64,000 bases of DNA from Herbiconiux sp. (GTDB lineage: Bacteria > Actinomycetota > Actinomycetes > Actinomycetales > Microbacteriaceae): positions 35,622 through 99,621 of the forward strand of contig NZ_JAHFUW010000008.1 of assembly GCF_023264855.1 (NCBI RefSeq). Reading direction: 5' to 3'. Both the position numbers and the translations under genes were made by a program. Below the pieces are notes generated by a model. The model was not told the origin of the DNA, did no database searches, and was given only the letters and a program-made list of their open reading frames with translations. Position 1 is the first letter of the stretch. Every line of letters starts with the position of its first letter. Positions 36,447-43,071 of this stretch are shown here, in pieces.

Positions 36447-36875
36447 CTACCGCCGGATCAGGTTCGAGAGCACGATGGCGCTGCGGGTGTGGTCGACGTT
36501 CGGGGCGATCCGCACCCGTTCGAGCGCATCCTCGAGACTCGGGATGTCGCGCGAGCGGATGTGCACGATCGCGTCGGCGCTGCCGGTGACGGTGCCGGCG
36601 TCGACGACCTCCGGAACGCCGGAGAGGATGCGCTTCAGTTCCGCCGGGGCGACCGTGCCGCGGCAGAACAGCTCGACGTAGGCCTCGGTGACGGTGCCGT
36701 CGAGGGCGGGATTCAGCTGGATGGTGAATCCGGTGATCACGTTGTCGGCGACCAGGCGGTCGATCCGGCGTTTGACGGCCGAGGCGGAGAGGCCGATGAC
36801 CTGCCCGATGTCGCCGTATCCGCTCCGGGAGTTGATCTTGAGCAGGTCGATGATGCGGTGGTCCAATGCGTCCAT
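36447..36875 (-). CDS. Lrp/AsnC family regulator
   Basis: A 142-residue feast/famine regulator. The HTH is at residues 5-55 (IIDLLKINSRSGYGDIGQVIGLSASAVKRRIDRL) and the RAM ligand-binding domain at 65-140. Such proteins sense amino acids, and in several bacteria an Lrp homologue controls putA; the nearby convergent putA makes proline metabolism a fair guess. ATG 36875 lies six bases after TACGAT. Confidence 0.92.
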   Translation of the reverse strand: MDALDHRIIDLLKINSRSGYGDIGQVIGLSASAVKRRIDRLVADNVITGFTIQLNPALDGTVTEAYVELFCRGTVAPAELKRILSGVPEVVDAGTVTGSADAIVHIRSRDIPSLEDALERVRIAPNVDHTRSAIVLSNLIRR

Positions 36876-36881
36876 CCCGCG

Positions 36882-36887
36882 ATCGTA
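36882..36887 (-). promoter_or_regulatory. -10 box TACGAT, leaderless promoter of the lrp-gntR operon
   Basis: TACGAT, six bases, then ATG at 36875. Confidence 0.5.
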
Positions 36888-37032
36888 CGCCCGATTCTTG
36901 CGTGCGGCGCTCAGCATCGCGCGATTCGCCGACGTCTCAGCGGGAAACGGCGAAAACCGCGAGCGGCCGCGCCGGCCGGAGCCGCGTGCGTCGGGCCGGG
37001 CGGCTGGGTGCGGGCCCGGTGCATGCGCGGTC

Positions 37033-37048
37033 GTATACATGCCTATAC
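37033..37048. promoter_or_regulatory. Palindrome GTATA-N6-TATAC, likely GntR operator
   Basis: A perfect 5+5 bp inverted repeat in an AT-rich island about 50 bases before the GntR/FCD gene. The right arm runs into TATACAAT, which could be the -10 box, so a bound protein would block transcription. It resembles the GTATAC-type sites of GntR/FCD proteins and suggests autoregulation. Confidence 0.5.
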
Positions 37049-37098
37049 AATCGAAAAATGGGAGCGCTGAGGAACACATCCGGCGCTGAGGGTAGGTG

Positions 37099-37779
37099 AT
37101 GATGGCCGTGTCCACCGAGGCGGGTTCGCGCGTCGACGACGCATACGAGTGGCTGCTGGCCGAGATCACGGGGTTCCGGCTTCGATCGGGATCGCCGCTG
37201 AGCGAGAACCGGCTCGCCGGTCAGCTCGGGATCAGCCGCACACCGGTGCGCGAGGCGCTGCAGCGACTCGAGAAGGAGGGGCTGGTCAAGCGCACCGACA
37301 ACGCGCGCTTCACCGTCTCCCAGCTCACCGCCACCGAGGTGAACGACGCCTGCGACCTGCTCGAGGTGCTCGACACCTACATCTGCCGCAAGGCGGCCTC
37401 CACCCTCACCGACGACGAGGCGAAGAAGCTCAAGGGCTACGTCGACGACATGTACAAGGCGGCGGCGAACGACGACCGGGCCGCCTGGGCGCTCGCCGAC
37501 CAGCTCTTCCACCGCTACGCGAACGCCCTCTCGGGCAACGTGCTGGTGGCCGAGACGGTGCGCGAGACCCGCCGCCGCATCCAGCGCTTCTGGCTGCGCG
37601 CCGCGAGCATGCAGAGCCGGCTCCGCTCCTGCGCCGAGGAGTACGACGAGCTCTACAACGCCATGGTGGCGGGTGACTTCGCCGCCATCGAACCGGCCGT
37701 CAAGAAGCACATCGGCCACATGCGCGAGCGGATGCTCGAGATGATCGCGGCCGCCGCCATCCTGCTCGGCGACGACTGA
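37099..37779 (+). CDS. GntR family regulator with FCD-type effector domain
   Basis: A 226-residue regulator. The N-terminal winged helix (SENRLAGQLGISRTPVREALQRLEKEGLVKR) is at about residues 33-65 and an all-helical FCD domain at 80-220, with candidate metal ligands in DQLFHRYANAL and KKHIGHMRERM. It forms a single-gene unit; no catabolic genes adjoin it, so its targets may be elsewhere. The start could be GTG 37096, ATG 37099 or ATG 37102; AGGG lies just upstream of all three. Confidence 0.9.
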   Translation: MMAVSTEAGSRVDDAYEWLLAEITGFRLRSGSPLSENRLAGQLGISRTPVREALQRLEKEGLVKRTDNARFTVSQLTATEVNDACDLLEVLDTYICRKAASTLTDDEAKKLKGYVDDMYKAAANDDRAAWALADQLFHRYANALSGNVLVAETVRETRRRIQRFWLRAASMQSRLRSCAEEYDELYNAMVAGDFAAIEPAVKKHIGHMRERMLEMIAAAAILLGDD

Positions 37780-37795
37780 CCTCCTCGCGAGGAGG
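37780..37795. terminator. Perfect palindrome CCTCCTCGCGAGGAGG between convergent genes
   Basis: A 16-base perfect palindrome immediately after the GntR stop (37779) and before the DUF3097 stop (37804). It could serve both genes. Confidence 0.45.
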
Positions 37796-37803
37796 CGAAG
37801 GGG

Positions 37804-38673
37804 TCAGACCGGCTCGGTGACGAAGTCGATCAGCTGTTCGACCCGGCCGAGCAGCACCGGCTCGAGGTCGGTGTAGGTCGACACGCGCGAGAGGATGCTC
37901 TTCCAGGCCCGGGCGATGTCGGCCTGTTCCTCGTGCGGCCAGCCGAAGGCCTCGCAGATGCCGTGCTTCCACTCGGTTCCGCGCGGGATCACCGGCCAGG
38001 CGCGGATGCCCAGCGCCTTGGGCGTGACGGCCTGCCAGATGTCGATGAACGGATGCCCGACCACGAGCACGTTGCCGCCGTACGGTCCGCGCGCCACGGC
38101 CTCCGCGATCCGGCTCTCCTTCGACCCCGCGACGAGGTGGTCGACCAGCACGCCGATGCGGCGTTCGCGGGTGGGCGCGAACTCGCGCACCACCGCATCC
38201 AGGTCGTCGACGCCCTCGAGGTACTCCACCACGACGCCCTCGCCGCGCAGGTCGTCTCCCCACACCTTCTCGACCAGCTCGGCGTCGTGGCGGCCCTCGA
38301 CGTAGATGCGGCTCGGCCGGGCGACGCGAGCCCGTTCCAGCGGGGCGGCGACCGACCCGGAGGCCGTGCGCTTCGGGCCGGCCGGCGCGGCCGCCTTCGG
38401 GTGCACCAGGCGTACCGGCCGCCCCTCGAGGAGGAACCCGGCCCCGAGCGGGAAGATGCGCCGCTTGCCGTGCCGGTCCTCCAGCTCGACCGCGCGGCCC
38501 TCCACGCGGGTGACGCTGCCGCAGAAGTCACTCGCCACCTCTTCGACCACGAGGTCGAACACGGCCTCGACGGCCGGCAGCTCGACCGGTTTGGCGCGGC
38601 GGTTGTAGTCGGCCAGCACATCGCTGCCGTAGCGGTCGGCGCCGAAACGGTCGGCGAGAGGATCGTGGGGCAT
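37804..38673 (-). CDS. DUF3097 domain protein (TOPRIM-like)
   Basis: A 289-residue conserved actinobacterial protein of unknown function. A small beta domain (residues 25-90) is followed by a domain that starts IYVEGRHDAELVEKVWGDDLR and continues with IGVLVDHLVAGSKESRI. The Glu of VEG and the later Asp are arranged as in TOPRIM folds (primases, RNase M5, OLD nucleases). This points to a nucleic-acid enzyme, but only by pattern. ATG 38673 lies six bases after TAGCCT. Confidence 0.85.
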   Translation of the reverse strand: MPHDPLADRFGADRYGSDVLADYNRRAKPVELPAVEAVFDLVVEEVASDFCGSVTRVEGRAVELEDRHGKRRIFPLGAGFLLEGRPVRLVHPKAAAPAGPKRTASGSVAAPLERARVARPSRIYVEGRHDAELVEKVWGDDLRGEGVVVEYLEGVDDLDAVVREFAPTRERRIGVLVDHLVAGSKESRIAEAVARGPYGGNVLVVGHPFIDIWQAVTPKALGIRAWPVIPRGTEWKHGICEAFGWPHEEQADIARAWKSILSRVSTYTDLEPVLLGRVEQLIDFVTEPV

Positions 38674-38679
38674 CGCATC

Positions 38680-38685
38680 AGGCTA
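38680..38685 (-). promoter_or_regulatory. -10 box TAGCCT, leaderless promoter of the DUF3097 gene
   Basis: TAGCCT, six bases, then ATG at 38673. Confidence 0.45.
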
Positions 38686-38909
38686 CGACGCCCCGTCGTC
38701 CGCGCCCCGCAGCACCCCCGGCGTGCGCCCGATCCGCCCGCCCGCCGAGTCCGTCGGCCCGCCGAGTCCCGCCCCACCACCCGAAGATCCACCGAGCCGT
38801 CACTCAGTGCCCTTATCCGGGCGTTGAACGGGCATCACCGGACGGGTCGGCGAGAGAGAATTCCCCTAGGCTGGGGCGAACCCGCGGCACCGACCCGAGA
38901 GGATCGACG

Positions 38910-39839
38910 ATGATCACCCGCCTCCTCGCCATCGGCGAGTCCCTCATCGACGTGGTCGACGCCCCCGACGCCGACGGCTCGCCCATCCTGGTCGAGCACC
39001 CCGGCGGATCGCCGATGAACATCGCCGTCGGCGCCGCCCGGCTCGGCCTGCCGGTCACGCTGCTCACCGAGGTGGGCCCGGATGCCCGCGGCCAGGCGAT
39101 CGTGCAGCACGTGGAGGCGTCCGGCGTCACCGTCGATCCGGTGTCGTTCCGCACCGAGCCCACCTCCTCGGCCACCGCCCACATCCAGACCGACGGATCG
39201 GCCGACTACTCCTTCGACCTGCGCTGGTCGCTGCCCGCCGGCCTGCCCGCTCCCATGGCCGGGATCGCGCACACGGGGTCGCTCGGCGCCTTCGTGGAGC
39301 CGGGAGGCTCCGCGGTGGTCGAGCTGCTGCGCGCTGCCGGCCAGGACGTGCTGATCACCTTCGACCCGAACATCCGGCCTTCGCTCGTGGGCGAGCATCC
39401 GGATGCCTTCGCCCGGTTCGCCGAGATCGCCGCCCTCGCCGCCGTGCTGAAGCTCAGCGACGAAGACGCCGCCTGGCTCTACCCCGGCCTCGGGCTCGAC
39501 GAGGTGATCGACCGCATCCTCGACCTCGGGCCGGCGCTGGTCGCCGTCACCCGCGGCGGCGAGGGCGCGCTGCTCGCCACCCGCCGCGATCGCGTGGCCG
39601 TCGCCGGCGTGCGGGTCGACGTCATCGACACCATCGGCGCCGGCGACTCGTTCATGAGCGCGCTGATCGCGCAGCTCGCCGGTCTGCTCGAGGCGGGGGC
39701 GAGCCCGCACGAGGTGCGCGACGCATCCGTCATCGACGCCGCTGCCCTCGAGCGCATCGGCGCGTTCGCGGTGCGCTGCGCGGCCATCACGGTCTCCCGC
39801 GCCGGCGCGAACCCGCCGCACCTGACCGACCTCGACTGA
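38910..39839 (+). CDS. PfkB family carbohydrate kinase (fructokinase-like)
   Basis: A 309-residue ribokinase-fold kinase. The N-terminal GGSPMNIAVGAARLGLPVTLLTEVG holds the sugar-binding GG pair, and DTIGAGDSFMSALIAQLAG near residue 242 supplies the catalytic Asp and anion hole. Fructokinase is the usual annotation of close relatives, but ribokinase-fold specificity cannot be read from sequence alone. A TAGGCT -10 box lies about 35 bases upstream, so unlike many neighbours it has a leader with GAGAGGA as ribosome site. Confidence 0.9.
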   Translation: MITRLLAIGESLIDVVDAPDADGSPILVEHPGGSPMNIAVGAARLGLPVTLLTEVGPDARGQAIVQHVEASGVTVDPVSFRTEPTSSATAHIQTDGSADYSFDLRWSLPAGLPAPMAGIAHTGSLGAFVEPGGSAVVELLRAAGQDVLITFDPNIRPSLVGEHPDAFARFAEIAALAAVLKLSDEDAAWLYPGLGLDEVIDRILDLGPALVAVTRGGEGALLATRRDRVAVAGVRVDVIDTIGAGDSFMSALIAQLAGLLEAGASPHEVRDASVIDAAALERIGAFAVRCAAITVSRAGANPPHLTDLD

Positions 39840-39851
39840 GCGAGAGCCCCC

Positions 39852-40724
39852 TCACGAGGTGCGGCTGAGCGCCCGCCCGAGGATGGCCGACTTGAGCGCC
39901 TCGATGGGCTCGGCGGGGGCGGCCGGGTTCGACAGCAGCGTGAAGTCGACCTCGCCGAGATCCGGCAGCGAGAAGCGGTTGCTCACCTTCACCAGGTCGT
40001 CGGGGATGAGGGTGTGCGGATGCGGCGCGATGCCGATTCCGGCCCGCACCGCCGCGAGCAGCCCGTTCACCTCGCGGGTGTTGCAGGTGATCCGCCAGGT
40101 GCGGCCGGCGGATTCCAGTGCGTCGATGGCGAGCTGCCGGCTGATCGACGGCGCCTGGTAGGCGATCAGCGGCACCGGGTCACCGGGCTCGATCAGCGTG
40201 CGCTCCTCCGCCATCCACACCAGGGTGTCGCGGCGCACGATGGTGCCGGTCTCCGGGATGGCGCTGTCGGCGGCATCCGGGATCTGCTTGATGAAGATCA
40301 GGTCGAGGTGCCCGGCCTTCAGACGCCGGTACAGCGGCACGCTCTGGTTGACGGTGAGCTCGAGGTTGATCTGCGGGTGCAGTTGGCGGAAATGCCTCAG
40401 GATGCGCGGCAGCTGGGTGGCAGCGAGGTCGTCGGCGGCCCCGAAACGCAGGCGGCCGCGCATGGCCGATCCGGTGAAGTAGCTCGAGGCGGCGGCGTTC
40501 GCGGCCAGGATGGTGCGTGCGAAGCCGGCCATCGCGTCGCCGTTGTCGGTGAGTGCCACCTCGCGGGTGTCGCGGCTGATCAGCACGCGACCGGCTGCGT
40601 TCTCGAGCTTGCGCACCTGCTGGCTGACGGTCGGCTGGCTCAGCCCGAGCTGCTCGGCGGCACGGGTGAAGCTGTGCGTCTCGGCCACGGCGAGGAAGGT
40701 GGCGAGCAGGGCGGGATCGAACAT
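39852..40724 (-). CDS. LysR family transcriptional regulator
   Basis: A 290-residue LysR protein, HTH at residues 3-60 (LATFLAVAETHSFTRAAEQLGLSQPTVSQQ). It is divergent from the MFS exporter gene, its likely target. GGAGTCC precedes ATG 40724. The 120-base intergenic region is AT-rich, with an ATAAT/ATTAT inverted pair 21 bases apart (about 40745-40775) that might be part of its binding site. Confidence 0.92.
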   Translation of the reverse strand: MFDPALLATFLAVAETHSFTRAAEQLGLSQPTVSQQVRKLENAAGRVLISRDTREVALTDNGDAMAGFARTILAANAAASSYFTGSAMRGRLRFGAADDLAATQLPRILRHFRQLHPQINLELTVNQSVPLYRRLKAGHLDLIFIKQIPDAADSAIPETGTIVRRDTLVWMAEERTLIEPGDPVPLIAYQAPSISRQLAIDALESAGRTWRITCNTREVNGLLAAVRAGIGIAPHPHTLIPDDLVKVSNRFSLPDLGEVDFTLLSNPAAPAEPIEALKSAILGRALSRTS

Positions 40725-40844
40725 CCGGACTCCATCATTCGATAATCCAATACCACTTATAGCCACGATTATGGCAGTCAATGCCACTCGCGCCGGTACC
40801 GTCGAAGGAGAAGAAGACTCCATACGCAACCGGAAACTCCATAC

Positions 40845-42122
40845 GTGACTACGCTCTCTGCTCCTCCGCCCGCCACCGAACCCATCACAGTCCTCAGCTC
40901 GGCTCCGCCGTGGAAGCACACCTTCCTCTCGCTCACGGTGCGCAACTACCGCATCTTCGCCGCCACCAGCCTGGTCGCCCTCACCGCTCTCTGGATGCAG
41001 CGGATCGCGCAGGACTGGCTGGTGCTGCAGCTCTCCGGCAGCGTCGTCACCGTGGGCATCACCACGGCACTGCAGTTCGCGCCGATGCTCGTGTTCGGGA
41101 TGGTGGGCGGCGTGATCGTCGACCGCTACCCCAAGCGCACGCTGCTGATGATCACGCAGAGCGCCTCGGTGCTCACCAGCGCGACGCTCGCCGTGCTCTC
41201 GCTCACCGGCGCGATCCAGGTCTGGCACGTGTACGTGGTGGCCGTGGTGCTCGGCTTCATCACCGTGATCGACAACCCGGCGCGGCAGGTGTTCACGAAC
41301 GAGCTGGTGGGGCCCGGGCTGCTGCGGAACGCCATCAGCCTGAACTCCTCGACGTTCCAGATCGGTGCACTGCTCGGGCCCGCACTGAGCGGCGCCCTGC
41401 TGGTGGCCGTCGGCGCCGGCTGGTCGTTCGGCATCAACGCGATCGCCTGCGCGCTGGTGGTGGTGGCGCTGACCCGGATGAACGCCTCCGAGCTGCATCC
41501 GGCCCCCCGCGCCGCTCGGGCCAAGGGGCAGCTGCGCGAGGGCATCCGCTACGCGATGGCCAAGCCCGCCATCCTGTACACGCTCGTGCTGCTCGGTGTG
41601 CTGGCCGTGTTCGCACAGAACCTGCCGGTGCTGCTCGCGGCCTACGCCGACGACGTGTTCGCCACCGGCGCGGGCGGGTACGGGTTGTTCAACTCGCTCG
41701 TAGCGATCGGGGCACTGACCGGCGCCATCCTGTCGACCCGGCGCCGCACGGTGCGGCTGCGCACGGTCGTGCTGTTCGCGGGGCTGTACGGGATCGCGCA
41801 GGCGCTCGCCGGGCTGATGCCGGGCGAGACGGCGTTCGGCGTCGGCCTCGTGGTGCTCGGTCTGGGTTGGCTGCTGTTCATCACCGCGGCCAACGCCCTC
41901 GTGCAGATGTCGACCAACATGGCGGTGCGCGGCCGCGTGATGGCGCTGTATCTGCTGGTGCTGCTCGGCGGGCAGGCGATCGGCGGCCCGATCATGGGCG
42001 CGTTCGTGGAGCAGGCGGGGCCGCACCTCGGCATGGTGGTCTCGGGAGCGGTGCCGGCCGTGGTGGCCGGCGTGCTGGCCCTGGTGCTGCACCGCAAGGG
42101 CCTGCTGGCCGCCGACGCCTGA
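40845..42122 (+). CDS. MFS transporter (drug exporter type)
   Basis: A 425-residue protein with about 12 transmembrane helices. The loop between helices 2 and 3 reads GGVIVDRYPKRTLLMI, the MFS signature. It starts at a GTG six bases after GAAACT, which may be its -10 box. Upstream, the ninemer CTCCATACG is repeated 19 bases apart. The divergent LysR gene probably controls it. The substrate is unknown. Confidence 0.9.
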   Translation: MTTLSAPPPATEPITVLSSAPPWKHTFLSLTVRNYRIFAATSLVALTALWMQRIAQDWLVLQLSGSVVTVGITTALQFAPMLVFGMVGGVIVDRYPKRTLLMITQSASVLTSATLAVLSLTGAIQVWHVYVVAVVLGFITVIDNPARQVFTNELVGPGLLRNAISLNSSTFQIGALLGPALSGALLVAVGAGWSFGINAIACALVVVALTRMNASELHPAPRAARAKGQLREGIRYAMAKPAILYTLVLLGVLAVFAQNLPVLLAAYADDVFATGAGGYGLFNSLVAIGALTGAILSTRRRTVRLRTVVLFAGLYGIAQALAGLMPGETAFGVGLVVLGLGWLLFITAANALVQMSTNMAVRGRVMALYLLVLLGGQAIGGPIMGAFVEQAGPHLGMVVSGAVPAVVAGVLALVLHRKGLLAADA

Positions 42123-42154
42123 GCGGGAGGGGCGGGCAGGCCCGGAACGGAGCG

Positions 42155-42300
42155 TCAGACCGGCTGCACGTCGATCACGATGCCACCGCGGCTCGCTCCG
42201 CCGGGCGTGGAGATGGTGGCCGTGACGATGCCGGGCGCCGCCCTGTACGAGCCGCCGTTCTCGTAGTTGCCGTCGGCGTCTTCGATCTGAGGGCCCCAGC
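42155..42300 (-). pseudogene. Remnant: C-terminal tail of an unidentified beta-rich protein
   Basis: Forty-eight codons with the G/C codon bias of real genes read WGPQIEDADGNYENGGSY and continue to a VIDVQPV ending and a stop. This looks like the last beta-sandwich strands of a longer, perhaps secreted, protein. Upstream of the Trp codon the sequence changes to a different remnant on the other strand, so the rest has been lost. I do not recognise the parent family. Confidence 0.45.
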
Positions 42301-42438
42301 GGCCGGGTGATGCTCGGGTATGTGAGGAACGACGCTGTATCGCAACGTGAACCACCGGGCTCGCCTCGGCGGTGCGCGAGGAGCCTCACGTCCGCAGCAT
42401 CGCCCTGGACTCCGGGGGCGGATTCCCGTCGACTACCC
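42291..42438 (+). pseudogene. Decayed rhamnulokinase (rhaB) fragment
   Basis: Translated in pieces this reads SGRVMLGYV, then LYRN, then GLASAVREEPHVRSIALDS, matching residues 14-22, 53-56 and 60-78 of the intact rhaB at 59538-60965. DNA also matches closely over these parts. About 80 bases are missing between the two blocks, ending at a short CGAGCTG direct repeat present in intact rhaB, and one extra base after AACGT shifts the frame. The far end lies under the stop codon of the transaldolase gene. It fills most of the 310-base gap between the MFS and transaldolase genes. Confidence 0.75.
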
Positions 42439-43071
42439 GGCGGCGACCCGCTCGAACTCGGCCGCGGACTGCTCGGTGACGGGGTCGATCATCATCGCCA
42501 GCAGCACCGGTACGTCGGCGGTGAGGTGGCTGACGCCGTTCAGCGCGAGGGTGGCGGCCGCGTTGGGCGAGCGCACGCTCGCCACCAGCACCCGGGTGCG
42601 GGTGGGGGCGAGCACGCGGGTCATGTTCGACACCTTCGCGAGGCCGTCCTCCCCGGAGTCCACCAGCCGGCCGAAGTAGGGCGCGATGTAGTCGACGCCG
42701 AGCGAGGCGGCGAAGGTGGCCTGGGCCAGGCTGTAGACGGCGGTCAGCAGCACCCGCACTTCGTGCTGCACGAGCTCGCGGGCCACCCGGAATCCGTCCG
42801 GCGTGGCGGGCACCTTCACCACCATCCGGTGGCCGAAGGCCGCGATCGCCTCCGCGTCGTCGCGCAGCTCGGCGCGACTGCCGCCGGTGGCCTGGAAGAA
42901 GATCTCCTGCGCTCCCGCCGCACTGAACTCGTCGTACAGGCGCGGAAGGTCGGCGCGGCTCAGCCCGTCGCGGGCGAGGATCGAGGGGTTCGTAGTGACG
43001 CCCCGGATCAGGCCGTCCTCCAGCAGGGGGATCACCTGCGCGGTGTCGGCACTGTCGGCGTAGAGCTTCAT
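42433..43071 (-). CDS. Transaldolase family protein (fructose-6-phosphate aldolase-like)
   Basis: A 212-residue small transaldolase barrel. It opens MKLYADSADTAQVIPLLEDG and has GVTTNPSI, the Schiff-base lysine in MVVKVPATPDG (about residue 85) and TAVYSLAQA, the position of the catalytic tyrosine of E. coli FSA. FSA-type enzymes cleave or form bonds with dihydroxyacetone, hydroxyacetone or similar donors. It is the last gene of the E2-E1-transaldolase operon, its start sharing one base with the E1 stop. Position ties it to the unusual dehydrogenase and not to the general pentose phosphate pathway. Confidence 0.9.
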   Translation of the reverse strand: MKLYADSADTAQVIPLLEDGLIRGVTTNPSILARDGLSRADLPRLYDEFSAAGAQEIFFQATGGSRAELRDDAEAIAAFGHRMVVKVPATPDGFRVARELVQHEVRVLLTAVYSLAQATFAASLGVDYIAPYFGRLVDSGEDGLAKVSNMTRVLAPTRTRVLVASVRSPNAAATLALNGVSHLTADVPVLLAMMIDPVTEQSAAEFERVAAG

